From NCBI GenBank assembly GCA_002292405.1, contig DBBW01000025.1, positions 78,333 to 112,143 of the forward strand: a stretch of DNA of 33,811 bases. The letters are read 5' to 3'. Every line of letters starts with the position of its first letter. Within the stretch, counting starts at the first letter, position 1. Below the pieces are notes generated by a model. The model saw only the letters and a list, made by a program, of their open reading frames with translations, was not told the origin of the DNA and did no database searches. Positions 1-7,630 of this stretch are shown here, in pieces. The position numbers and the translations under genes are program-made. This DNA is from Flavobacteriales bacterium UBA974 (GTDB taxonomy: Bacteria; Bacteroidota; Bacteroidia; Flavobacteriales_D; Sanyastnellaceae).

Positions 1-609
1 AAGACTACTGATTTCAAGTTCAACACGAACGTAGTATCCATCAAGGAAGGTGAAATCACCCTAGAAGATCAAACACAATTAGAGAGTCATGTTACGATTG
101 TGGCCACGGATGCGAGTGGTTTGGTTATGAGTGAAAAACACAAGTCCATGACTTGGAAATCTTGCCAGACATTGTATTTCGAAACGAATCACAGGGTAAT
201 TCGATCTGAATTAATTGGACTCATTCCTAAACAGTGTGCACTCATTAACAATATTTTTTACCACACCAGCTTGAAGACAATGTCAAATCCCAACAAAGAA
301 TTGTTGTCAGTAACTGTCATAGAACATCAAAATCTATCTGATGAAATTTTGGTTTCAAGAGTGAAAGACGAATTGCAGGAATACTGTGGTATAGTATCTC
401 CCAAATTCATCAAGTTGTATTCGATTCCAAAGGCACTGCCGAAACTACAGGATCTAAAATGCGACTTGAATCCATCTGACACATATCTAGAACCCGGTGT
501 TTTTTTAGCTGGAGACACGCTGTTAAATGGCTCCTTAAATGCAGCCATGATTTCTGGTGAAAGAGCTGCGCTCGCTGCGCTTGAATATTTAAACAATAAA
601 AACAATTAG
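1..609 (+). CDS. FAD-dependent oxidoreductase (amine oxidase/phytoene desaturase-like), C-terminal part
   Basis: The frame is open from base 1, so the gene begins outside the window; about 202 residues are visible. The segment IVATDASG resembles the strand and loop that re-enters the Rossmann FAD fold in amine oxidase/phytoene desaturase-type flavoproteins. The C-terminal GDTLLNGSLNAAMISGERAA fits the conserved C-terminal FAD-binding motif of that superfamily (GD, then GS, then SG..AA). The substrate cannot be told from this part; desaturase, amine oxidase and protoporphyrinogen oxidase relatives all share these motifs. A GTG at 100 could look like a start but lies inside the conserved domain. 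A strong terminator follows at 803-843. Confidence 0.8.
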   Translation, partial: KTTDFKFNTNVVSIKEGEITLEDQTQLESHVTIVATDASGLVMSEKHKSMTWKSCQTLYFETNHRVIRSELIGLIPKQCALINNIFYHTSLKTMSNPNKELLSVTVIEHQNLSDEILVSRVKDELQEYCGIVSPKFIKLYSIPKALPKLQDLKCDLNPSDTYLEPGVFLAGDTLLNGSLNAAMISGERAALAALEYLNNKNN

Positions 610-802
610 GTGTGTACTATCTGACCAAATAACAACAATAGGAGTTGCTGAATTTATCAAAAGCATCAAGCCCCCTGATAGGAGACAGAAAAAGTGTCTG
701 AATTCGGCACAACAATGGGAACAAAAAATGTTAGTAACCGTCTGTAATGCCTGTATTTACTGAGGTGTGTGTAGCCCCCTACGGGCTACTGACAGATTTT
801 GT

Positions 803-843
803 AAAACCTTGTTATCATTGAGATAGCGAGGTTTTGTTTTTTT
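803..843 (+). terminator. Strong intrinsic terminator
   Basis: Bases 803-816 pair with 822-835 as a 14-bp stem (12 Watson-Crick and two G-U pairs) around a 5-nt loop. The stem is followed by G and a run of seven T at 837-843. It would end plus-strand transcription from the oxidoreductase or from an RNA in 610-800. Confidence 0.8.
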
Positions 844-876
844 ACTGTGCCTATCCTTGTGCTTACATTTTGTTTT
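844..876. repeat. Direct repeat, copy 1 (33 bp)
   Basis: Matches 1541-1572 at 30 of 33 positions, with two substitutions and a 1-nt gap. The last 15 bases, CTTACATTTTGTTTT, are identical. Read on the minus strand, the copy begins 9 nt after the stop codon of the open frame at 886-1092. Confidence 0.65.
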
Positions 877-885
877 ATATGTGGG

Positions 886-1092
886 TTAATCAAAATATAT
901 TCGATAACCTATTGTTATGATAGCTATTGAATAAAAGCTCAGCTCATTGTATGCAGTTCGCCAACGCAATTCACCATCCAGTAGTTCTTGTTGTACCGGC
1001 ACAGGGATTCCAGCTTCAAGAGAGAAATTCCATTCTCCACACAGTAGGTTAGTTCTTGTTTTACCGCGTCTTTTTAATCTATTGAGCGCCAT
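886..1092 (-). CDS. Doubtful small hypothetical protein
   Basis: A 68-residue open frame beginning MALNRLKRRGKTRTN, with no recognised domain and no signal peptide. The same frame is open upstream as far as the TAA stop (1246-1248) of the secreted 70-residue protein at 1246-1458, so it may be the 3' remnant of a longer gene rather than an independent one. It is followed 9 nt downstream by the 33-bp repeat that also follows the gene at 1581-2015. That parallel is the best argument that the 3' end is a real gene end. Coding status is uncertain. Confidence 0.25.
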   Translation of the reverse strand: MALNRLKRRGKTRTNLLCGEWNFSLEAGIPVPVQQELLDGELRWRTAYNELSFYSIAIITIGYRIYFD

Positions 1093-1204
1093 TCTACTTA
1101 CCTTTTTAGAGCACCTGTCAGTTGCTTTGCTATGTTGTATATAAATATGGGTTGGCCATATTCTAAGCCCGATAACACTAGCCTTTCCTTTGTTATAATT
1201 GTAT

Positions 1205-1242
1205 TTTCCAACGCCTATTTTAGCTGTACATATAGTTGGAAA
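1205..1242. repeat. Inverted repeat just downstream of the 70-aa gene
   Basis: TTTCCAAC at 1205-1212 and GTTGGAAA at 1235-1242 are perfect complements around a 22-nt loop. They lie 3 nt past the stop of the minus-strand gene ending at 1246. No T-run follows on either strand, so this is not a standard terminator. A second inverted repeat, ATAACA/TGTTAT, lies at 1172-1196. Confidence 0.5.
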
Positions 1243-1245
1243 TGC

Positions 1246-1458
1246 TTATCCGATTTGCTTATCAACAAATATATTTTCAGAGGTGAATTTCCTATTTCCT
1301 AGTAGAAAGGAAAGTCCTGGGAAGGGGACCTCAAAATCATCAAGGTAGGGAACTCCAAAATTTGACTCAAAATATTGTTTGTTATATGAAGTAAAGTCAA
1401 TTTGACCAAAAACACCAAACGAAGTGAATAAAGCTATTATTAGTAATCGTGATTTCAT
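1246..1458 (-). CDS. Small secreted hypothetical protein
   Basis: A 70-residue protein with a clear signal peptide (MKSRLLIIALFTSFGVFGQ, cleavage probably before the Gln) and a 50-residue mature part rich in aromatic residues; no family recognised. The ATG is supported by TAAATTGC at 1463-1470, four bases upstream, a -7-type promoter element. The frame stays open for another 118 codons after the TAA, so the gene could be a version shortened by a nonsense mutation. Confidence 0.5.
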   Translation of the reverse strand: MKSRLLIIALFTSFGVFGQIDFTSYNKQYFESNFGVPYLDDFEVPFPGLSFLLGNRKFTSENIFVDKQIG

Positions 1459-1462
1459 ACCC

Positions 1463-1470
1463 GCAATTTA
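1463..1470 (-). promoter_or_regulatory. -7-type element TAAATTGC
   Basis: Four bases before the ATG of the 70-residue secreted protein. No clear TTG at the expected -33 distance. Confidence 0.35.
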
Positions 1471-1540
1471 CTTATTTGACAATTGGTAGGTTTGAGATTT
1501 CTATTTAAATCTTTAGAGAAGATGAGAGCGGTTTTATGTC

Positions 1541-1572
1541 ACTGTACCTATCCTTTTCTTACATTTTGTTTT
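1541..1572. repeat. Direct repeat, copy 2 (32 bp)
   Basis: Partner of 844-876. On the minus strand it begins 8 nt after the stop codon of the gene at 1581-2015, matching how copy 1 follows its own upstream frame. The two copies bracket the small frames at 886-1458. Confidence 0.65.
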
Positions 1573-1580
1573 TAGGGGGA

Positions 1581-2015
1581 CTATTTTTGACAATTCTCAT
1601 TGTAGTCATCACACTCTCCAGTTATTTCACATAATAATTTAAGATCACTACAATACTCTTTCCCTAATTGTTTTTTAATAAATATGCTTTGTTTTACTGC
1701 AAGACCATTCGCGAAATTTGGGTTAGATTCTATGATGAAATTTAGATCTTTAAGTGAGAGTTCTAATAATTCTGATCTTTTAATGAAGCTTCCGCTAAGG
1801 TTTACAGAATCTGTTTTTTCTGATATGATTGCATAGCACTGAACCCTACACATAAGATCTGGTATGGAATTAGATATGCTAATTTTATGGTTTAAACACT
1901 CAATTAAACCTGTCCAATCTTCATTCACAGAAAAATCTGAACAGTCTTTGCACGCATTTTGACCCAAGGCAATCACGCTAATCCAACAAGTTAAAGCAGT
2001 AAATAGTAGTTTCAT
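1581..2015 (-). CDS. Secreted cysteine-containing hypothetical protein
   Basis: 144 residues. The signal peptide MKLLFTALTCWISVIALGQ is followed by a mature part with several cysteines: a CKDC pair right after the cleavage site and others near the C-terminus. The helical central region may be TPR-like, but that is only an impression. The DNA for the start region and signal peptide (1971-2028) is nearly identical to that of the phosphodiesterase gene (5001-5058). The gene lies 24 nt downstream of the esterase at 2040-3101 and may share its transcript. Confidence 0.65.
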   Translation of the reverse strand: MKLLFTALTCWISVIALGQNACKDCSDFSVNEDWTGLIECLNHKISISNSIPDLMCRVQCYAIISEKTDSVNLSGSFIKRSELLELSLKDLNFIIESNPNFANGLAVKQSIFIKKQLGKEYCSDLKLLCEITGECDDYNENCQK

Positions 2016-2028
2016 GTTTGTGATGTTA
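1971..2028. repeat. Signal-peptide-coding direct repeat, copy 1
   Basis: 51 of 58 positions match 5001-5058, including an uninterrupted stretch across AAGTTAAAGCAGTAAATAG. It covers the start codon, most of the signal peptide and about 13 nt of 5' leader of the 144-residue protein. Confidence 0.8.
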
Positions 2029-2039
2029 GGTTGTTGTTT

Positions 2040-3101
2040 CTATTCTACGATAAACTTCTTCTCTACTGACCAATCGTCGTAGATATAGAAGAGGATTTGG
2101 TTGGTTGTGCGGTTAACTTCTCTGCCTAAAGCATCAACTGTTTTAATTACTTTTTTAGTTGATTCTGTTGAAGGATTCGACTCAACATTAGATATATTAC
2201 AATCCAATTTTCCATTCATTCCATATTCAGATAAATGTTCCCAAATGATTTCGTGAGAAACGATGTCCATATTTCCAAATGTTCCTGGCCAATCATGACC
2301 ACCTCCGAGAACTTTATAATGGTTTAGTTCAATACATTCATCCTCCGAGGACCAAGAATATAACTCTACAGTACTTCCATCATTTGTATTAATATCTGGT
2401 ATGAGTGATAGATTTGATGTTGGCACTAGGTTGTTGTTTTCTATCCAAACATCATTAGTTGAGATATTACTATGATAGTAAAGTGTACCTTCATATATAA
2501 TTCCTTCATATTCAGAAATATAATCTTCAGTTCCCAAAATTGTGACTACAGGAGTAGGATGATTTACGATGCAGTTATTATATGTTTCTGCATACATCGT
2601 TCTTGCGACGACGCCAATACCTGTAATCTTATTGTTTAGTCTGCATCCTAAATCAAATGTAAAACCACCACCATTAGAATATCCTAATGCATACACTCTA
2701 TTTAAATCAACATTTACTTGTAAATGTAAATGGTCAATCAGTTCATCAATAAATAATATATCACTATGTGGATTTGGCACTGTAAATGGTAAGTCTCCAG
2801 AAGTTACAACTTGCCAGTTCGTTTCTTGATTGCTGTCAGGATGAGCATTTGGATAAACAAGAATAAAATTTTCAGAGTCAGCTAAATCTCTCATATCTGC
2901 AACAGCCAATTGATCATTGGCTGTTCCTGCACCACCATGAAAATTTAATACAAGGGGTAGTGGTTCATTAATATTGAAACCTGAAGGTAAATAAAGCAAA
3001 TATGTCCTATTTAATCCTTCAACCTCTATTGATTCATTGCTTAATTGAGCAAGCACACTTGAACTGTTTATAAAAAGTAGAAAATAACATATAAATCTCA
3101 T
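2040..3101 (-). CDS. Secreted PHB-depolymerase/feruloyl-esterase-like alpha/beta hydrolase
   Basis: 353 residues from the ATG at 3101, which gives the clean signal peptide MRFICYFLLFINSSSVLAQ; an in-frame TTG at 3125 would add eight unlikely residues. The alpha/beta-hydrolase landmarks are an HGG oxyanion segment (55-57), the nucleophile elbow GYSNGG (Ser142), a probable acid Asp193 in GTEDYISEYEG and His269 in GGGHDWPG. The order and spacing fit the LpqC/PHB-depolymerase-like esterases that cleave polyester or aryl ester bonds outside the cell. The C-terminus (KVIKTVDALGREV ... DDWSVEKKFIVE) resembles a short tail common on Flavobacteriales exported proteins, probably a T9SS-tag variant. The exact substrate is unknown. 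Confidence 0.75.
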   Translation of the reverse strand: MRFICYFLLFINSSSVLAQLSNESIEVEGLNRTYLLYLPSGFNINEPLPLVLNFHGGAGTANDQLAVADMRDLADSENFILVYPNAHPDSNQETNWQVVTSGDLPFTVPNPHSDILFIDELIDHLHLQVNVDLNRVYALGYSNGGGFTFDLGCRLNNKITGIGVVARTMYAETYNNCIVNHPTPVVTILGTEDYISEYEGIIYEGTLYYHSNISTNDVWIENNNLVPTSNLSLIPDINTNDGSTVELYSWSSEDECIELNHYKVLGGGHDWPGTFGNMDIVSHEIIWEHLSEYGMNGKLDCNISNVESNPSTESTKKVIKTVDALGREVNRTTNQILFYIYDDWSVEKKFIVE

Positions 3102-3121
3102 ATCTGTAATCTGTTGAAAAC

Positions 3122-3150
3122 GCAAGTTAAGATGACTTGTGCTAAAACAA
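3122..3150 (-). promoter_or_regulatory. Possible promoter for the esterase gene
   Basis: On the minus strand, TTG (3148-3150), 18 bp, then TAACTTGC (3122-3129). This approximates the Bacteroidota TTG-N19-TAnnTTTG pattern with two mismatches in the -7 box, and lies 20 nt before the ATG at 3101. Confidence 0.3.
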
Positions 3151-3194
3151 ATCCTAGGTTAAGGTAATGTTAAGTTTTAAAATCAGATTTCATA

Positions 3195-5045
3195 TTACTC
3201 TCGAATCCAACGCAATGTTCTTTTGTTTTCTCCATCAACAATTCGAATGATGTAAACCCCTTGATCAAACGCATGCGGTGTATGATACTTTGAAGAACCA
3301 TTTTTAGCTGAATAAATGGACTGTCCATTGGGATTAAAAATATCGATAGTGGCATCTTGCGAAATTCCCTTGAGGTGGAAGTAATCCGAGCCAGGATTTG
3401 GATAGAGTGTGGTTTTAAATGTACTTCGATCGATACGGTTGATGTCGGTAACATTGCATCCATCAACCCATGAGATTCCTTCTAGATTCCAATTGGGTTC
3501 AATGTTAAGGCACATGTGGTCCATGGCTGTTACTGCAACATCAATGATACGCGGTGTATTGCTATAGTCAAAAGTAATTAAACTTTCCGGCTGATACCAT
3601 GTAGCTTCTTGTATCGTTCCATCGAGGCCAACACCTGCACTATTAAGAACATCCGTGCCAGATCCTTCTGTTAATGACCAATGCCCTACTAGGGATTCCC
3701 AATCTGGATGTGATTCATTTAAAGGGCTACAGTGCCATGTATTAATAGTTACATCGCTCAAAACATTGTGCCAAAATCGAACCTCAGCAATAGCGCCTGT
3801 ATAGCTGTAATCTCCTAAAATATCGGAACCAAAAGACCAGCCGCTTCCAACGTCTATATTGCCTATAGAGGATATGTCTTCTTCGGCCACAAAAACACCA
3901 TCGGTAAAGAGTCGCATCATCCCATCCCGGTCAAAAGAGCACGACAGGGTGTGCCATTGGTTATCAGCTACCCCACTTGATCCATTTGCATCAGCACGTT
4001 CATTGCCATCGCCGAGATTAACTTTCCAAGCTGGACCGTTGGGATATTCAAAGGAAAAAACAAAACCAGGATTGAGCCCAGAATCCCAATCTTTATTGCC
4101 AATAATTGCAACATCTGAAGTGGTTTCTGTGCGAATACGTACTTCCATGGTAAAGTCTTGTTCAGAACCTAGTTGAAGGCTAGAATTTTCATCAATGGAT
4201 ACAGAATTACCAGCTCCTTCAAAGCGCAATTCAGATGAACCAGGTGAGATACAGTTATCTGGTGGAGGTAATACTTCAAGAGTATCTTTTACAATCAACT
4301 CTGTTTCAACATCTGGGCCACTTGCAATGAAGAAAATTGTTTCTTCTTCAATAGATGTTCCGCCATGGTTTAGACCTATGCCTCCGTGATCAGTAGAAAC
4401 CAATATTAACCAGTTTTCGTTAATGAAGTTGGGCCTATTGGTTAGAGCATTCATAACTTCAGCAACGAATCCATCGGTATCTTCAATTTTGCTAATGTAC
4501 TCAGGAACATTTGGATTGAAACCGTAACCATGTCCCGCACCATCTACTTCGTCAAAATGTAAAAATATTGCATGTGGATTGTCGTTTTGTAAAATGTCTA
4601 CTGCGGCATCACTTACTTCAGCATCGCTGGTAGTATTCAATGCTTCATCTACATCCGAAGCCAAGATATAATCGTTAATAGGAGACCAGTGACAAAACGA
4701 ATAGGTGTTAAGGTTTGGATATTCTGATTCTAGTCGTTTCATATATGATGGGAAGTCATCAAAGTTGCTCCCGATGAAATTGTTTCCGGTAACTCCATGT
4801 GCATCCGACCATACACCGCTCAGCATACCAGACCATCCAGGGCCGCTGTATGTGATATCGTTATTGAGTGCATCAGGGCTATATAGACCATCTGAAATTA
4901 ATGCATCAATGGCAGGAGTTTCCGCTGATTCTAGACAATCTGGGCGCAAACCATCGATTCCAATTATTAGTACACGTGCATCATCTGTTTGGCAAACTAA
5001 ACTCACACTAATCAAACAAGTTAAAGCAGTAAATAGAAGTGTCAT
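3195..5045 (-). CDS. Secreted type I phosphodiesterase/alkaline-phosphatase-family protein with LamG domain and T9SS tag
   Basis: 616 residues from the ATG at 5045, which opens the signal peptide MTLLFTALTCLISVSLVCQ; upstream in-frame starts would put 18 charged or polar residues before it. The catalytic domain (about 22-260) has the metal-site motifs of the alkaline-phosphatase superfamily: GIDGLRPD (Asp31), TYSGPGWSGMLSG around the presumed nucleophile (65-77), HFDEVDGAGHG (Asp168, His172), STDHGG (Asp219, His220) and His227. A LamG/concanavalin-like domain (about 285-440) probably binds carbohydrate. The last 75 residues hold a T9SS sorting domain (LYPNPGSDYFHLKG, then GVYIIRI). It probably hydrolyses phosphodiesters or phosphomonoesters at the cell surface. 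Confidence 0.85.
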   Translation of the reverse strand: MTLLFTALTCLISVSLVCQTDDARVLIIGIDGLRPDCLESAETPAIDALISDGLYSPDALNNDITYSGPGWSGMLSGVWSDAHGVTGNNFIGSNFDDFPSYMKRLESEYPNLNTYSFCHWSPINDYILASDVDEALNTTSDAEVSDAAVDILQNDNPHAIFLHFDEVDGAGHGYGFNPNVPEYISKIEDTDGFVAEVMNALTNRPNFINENWLILVSTDHGGIGLNHGGTSIEEETIFFIASGPDVETELIVKDTLEVLPPPDNCISPGSSELRFEGAGNSVSIDENSSLQLGSEQDFTMEVRIRTETTSDVAIIGNKDWDSGLNPGFVFSFEYPNGPAWKVNLGDGNERADANGSSGVADNQWHTLSCSFDRDGMMRLFTDGVFVAEEDISSIGNIDVGSGWSFGSDILGDYSYTGAIAEVRFWHNVLSDVTINTWHCSPLNESHPDWESLVGHWSLTEGSGTDVLNSAGVGLDGTIQEATWYQPESLITFDYSNTPRIIDVAVTAMDHMCLNIEPNWNLEGISWVDGCNVTDINRIDRSTFKTTLYPNPGSDYFHLKGISQDATIDIFNPNGQSIYSAKNGSSKYHTPHAFDQGVYIIRIVDGENKRTLRWIRE

Positions 5046-5058
5046 GGTTGTGATTTTA
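5001..5058. repeat. Signal-peptide-coding direct repeat, copy 2
   Basis: Partner of 1971-2028 (51/58 identical). It covers the leader, start codon and signal peptide of the phosphodiesterase. The two mature proteins do not resemble each other. Confidence 0.8.
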
Positions 5059-5181
5059 GACTCACAATATACATCACAGTTAGTAGCATATGAAATCAAT
5101 TATAAACCAGCTTGACGCCGTTAATGTCTTGACACTTTGAGTCTTAACTTTGCACTGCTTGGCATGAGTTATTTCCCCTGA

Positions 5182-5223
5182 CACTGAGAGGGTGAGCTTA
5201 AAACGAATCCTCCTCTCACAGTG
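5182..5223. repeat. Imperfect inverted repeat in the phosphodiesterase-subtilase gap
   Basis: CACTGAGAGG at 5182-5191 pairs with CCTCTCACAGTG at 5212-5223, with a 2-nt bulge in the right arm and a 20-nt loop. It has no T-run. It is the only structure I see in the roughly 300-bp gap 5046-5352, which otherwise shows no gene. Confidence 0.4.
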
Positions 5224-5352
5224 AAGAAGTCCCTCTTGAATGACACGCGCGGCATCCCAACAACTGTTCCAACCTCTGTTTACAAACTGTTAATTATCAA
5301 TGGATTAAAGGTGTTCAGATATGGGGTTCAAATGCCCTACGGTTTACGGTGA

Positions 5353-7557
5353 TTACATTCGTTTTAGAAACTTGAATACCAGCGAAGATTGGGAGTTTCG
5401 AACCTGAATAACGTACAAGCTAGGCTGAAGATCCGAAACATCGATGGAGGTGAGATGAAGGGTTTGTCCGGACTGGCACAACCGGCCGTGAATGTCAAAG
5501 ACCTCCCAAGTTGATTCGCCGCTAGGCAGCCCAGAAAACCAAAGCCGTTCTAGAACAGGATTTGGGTATACAGTGGGGTTTTCGACCGCCAGATCCGGAG
5601 TGCCCAGACTTGAATCCCATGTTAAAGAAGCGAGAACGGCTTGAGAAGCGGTCACCTTTCCATGTCCCCAAACGTCGTCTCCCGCAGCAGGCAGTATTCC
5701 TGTGTCGTCATCTTCGCGGGCTGTCGTTTCCAAGATGGAACGAATGTCTGCTGGAGTCAGCTCGGGGTTCGCTTCCAACATCAACGCTACCACGCCAGTT
5801 ACAGCGGGACTGCTCATGCTCGTCCCTGAGAGCTTTGCAAATTCGTATTCTGTCCCATCGAACTCAACATTGTTGGTGATGCTGTACCCGCCGTCTCGGA
5901 AGGAACTCAAAGAAGACTCGACGCTCACGCCCGGGGCGGAGACATTGGGTTTGAGCCGTTCGTCCAGAGTAGGTCCATAGGTGGAGAAGTAGGCCAATGT
6001 GCCGCCCACCTCTGTCCCAACGGGGTTTAGGTATTCCGAAGCATACGCCCCTACGGCGATAACACTGTGGCCGCAGGCGGGTTGTTGAATACCGTAGTAC
6101 GGATCACCACCAATCCAACCCGATTGGAAGGCTTGGAAGTCCTGCCCCCAGTTACCAACATCATTGGTCAAGTGCGTGTGGTTCCAGGCATGCACACGAC
6201 CGCTTTCACCGGTCACTTTCATCGCAACGGCGACGTTGGCGCTCCCTTTGTGGATGCGCATCTGCATGAACGGTCGGCCGTTAGCCGGGTGCGAAGGCTC
6301 CAAGACAACGTCGTAAATAATGGTGTCGTTGTTGACCACCTCAATGGTGTCGAGCATCAAAGGCCCGTCGGAAGTTCTGTACATCGGGCTTTCGCCAACA
6401 ACCGTGGATAAGCCGATGGTCAGCAGGAATCCCATTTCAAATGACTCACCGGCCTCGCCCCACAATGTAAGGTTCTGACCCCAAGCGTTGAGGTTGGCAG
6501 TCAGTGGGTAAAACTTAACCCGGGAGCGGATGGTATCCCCCGGCGCTTCAAAGGTATGGTCAAGGTGAAAGTCCACGTTGCCGTTATTGCCATTGGAACT
6601 CACAAACACGACCCCTTCGTCGGACATAGCATCTATGAATTGGTTACTCAGTGCACTTCCGTCCGGCGTTCCCCATTGTGGCAAGCCCCAGCTGTTGTTG
6701 ATGACCAACCGCTTTCCGTCGGCTTCCGCTACGCTTTGCATCCAATCATAAGCATCCAACGCGGAGGCCTCATCCACCATCAGTGTGGCAAACAAGAATT
6801 CGACTGCAGGTGCCATGCCCTTCAGTCCAATCCCAGCTCCACTGCCCCCAGCAATACCGGCCACATGGGTTCCGTGTGTTGAATATCCATAGACGTTGGA
6901 AGTGTCGCTGCCCAATAAATGGATGTCCAATGGGGAATCAGCCACAGTGCCGTATCCATAATCACCGGGCGTTGGTCCAGCTTGCCGGAATTGATCCCAC
7001 ACTGCACGGATCCGCGAGCTCGAGAGGGTGGTGTCGCGAAACATCGGATGCGTGTAATCGAAGCCCCAATCTAGCACGCCGATGAGCACCCCTTCGCCAT
7101 GATAAGGTTGCGGAAGATTGAATCCCGCATGCACACTGTCCACCCGTGTTCCATAGCGGACTTTGTTGACATCTGGCACCGCTCTAGAGGCCAATTCCAC
7201 AAGGTCCATTGGGGTTTGCCACAAGGCATGGAGAGCGTATGCATCCACCCGAAAGGAGGCGATTCCTTGTCGACATGCTCCCGCGGTCACCGCTTCTTCA
7301 TCCGCCGCCCAAGCGCGCCATTCGTCTTCCGTAACGCCGCCGGTCAATCGTCCCAAGAATCCCACAGTAGCTTGCCCGTGTACTTCGGCTACAGGGTACG
7401 CTCCGGCGGCTTGCACTAGGCTTTTGGGGTCGTCGTTTTGGGCGACAAGAGCGTCCAATTCTGAAAGGGCTTGGAGGTCCACTTGGGCCATGTTTTGCGC
7501 AGAACTATATCCAGCGATGAACACCAAGAAAACAAGGAGAGATAGTCGAAATTTCAT
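5353..7557 (-). CDS. Secreted subtilisin-like serine protease (S8) with T9SS tag
   Basis: 734 residues. Signal peptide MKFRLSLLVFLVFIAGYSSA, then a propeptide-like region (about 21-140). The S8 catalytic core has Asp163 (GVLDWGFDYTHP), His228 (STHGTHVAG), the oxyanion Asn in VSSNGNNG (about 324) and Ser580 (LSGTSMSSPAVTG). The roughly 170-residue insertion between the Asn block and the Ser block looks like a beta-rich insert. The C-terminus (VYPNPVLERLWFSG ... SLYVIQVRNS) is a T9SS sorting domain. Base composition is unlike the neighbours: line 6241-6300 is 38/60 G+C, line 2641-2700 is 21/60. This suggests recent acquisition from a higher-GC relative. Confidence 0.92.
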   Translation of the reverse strand: MKFRLSLLVFLVFIAGYSSAQNMAQVDLQALSELDALVAQNDDPKSLVQAAGAYPVAEVHGQATVGFLGRLTGGVTEDEWRAWAADEEAVTAGACRQGIASFRVDAYALHALWQTPMDLVELASRAVPDVNKVRYGTRVDSVHAGFNLPQPYHGEGVLIGVLDWGFDYTHPMFRDTTLSSSRIRAVWDQFRQAGPTPGDYGYGTVADSPLDIHLLGSDTSNVYGYSTHGTHVAGIAGGSGAGIGLKGMAPAVEFLFATLMVDEASALDAYDWMQSVAEADGKRLVINNSWGLPQWGTPDGSALSNQFIDAMSDEGVVFVSSNGNNGNVDFHLDHTFEAPGDTIRSRVKFYPLTANLNAWGQNLTLWGEAGESFEMGFLLTIGLSTVVGESPMYRTSDGPLMLDTIEVVNNDTIIYDVVLEPSHPANGRPFMQMRIHKGSANVAVAMKVTGESGRVHAWNHTHLTNDVGNWGQDFQAFQSGWIGGDPYYGIQQPACGHSVIAVGAYASEYLNPVGTEVGGTLAYFSTYGPTLDERLKPNVSAPGVSVESSLSSFRDGGYSITNNVEFDGTEYEFAKLSGTSMSSPAVTGVVALMLEANPELTPADIRSILETTAREDDDTGILPAAGDDVWGHGKVTASQAVLASLTWDSSLGTPDLAVENPTVYPNPVLERLWFSGLPSGESTWEVFDIHGRLCQSGQTLHLTSIDVSDLQPSLYVIQVRNSQSSLVFKFLKRM

Positions 7558-7561
7558 GATG

Positions 7562-7569
7562 CTAATTTA
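7562..7569 (-). promoter_or_regulatory. -7-type element TAAATTAG
   Basis: Four bases before the ATG of the subtilase. It lies in the gap between this foreign-looking gene and the orphan module fragment. Confidence 0.3.
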
Positions 7570-7630
7570 ACGAAGCAGCCATTAATTCTTGATTCATGAA
7601 TCGAATGAGTTTCTAAGACTAAAAACCGCC

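Larger units (their letters stand above)
610..885. other. Gene-free, hairpin-rich interval
   Basis: No convincing protein gene. On the plus strand there are three hairpins in a row: AGACA/TGTCT (683-687 with 695-699), GTAGCCC/GGGCTAC (771-777 with 783-789) and the terminator stem (803-843). This could be a long structured 3' UTR of the oxidoreductase or a small noncoding RNA ending at the terminator. I do not recognise a known RNA family. Confidence 0.4.

Noticed and set aside
1172..1242. Integron attC site suggested by ATAACA/TGTTAT and TTTCCAAC/GTTGGAAA inverted repeats
   Set aside because: The arms do not fit the attC core patterns RYYYAAC and GTTRRRY, the spacing is wrong and no integrase gene is in view.
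5562..7570. Several long plus-strand open frames of 100-135 codons across the subtilase
   Set aside because: They are antisense shadows in high-GC DNA; the minus strand encodes an unbroken subtilase with all catalytic residues.
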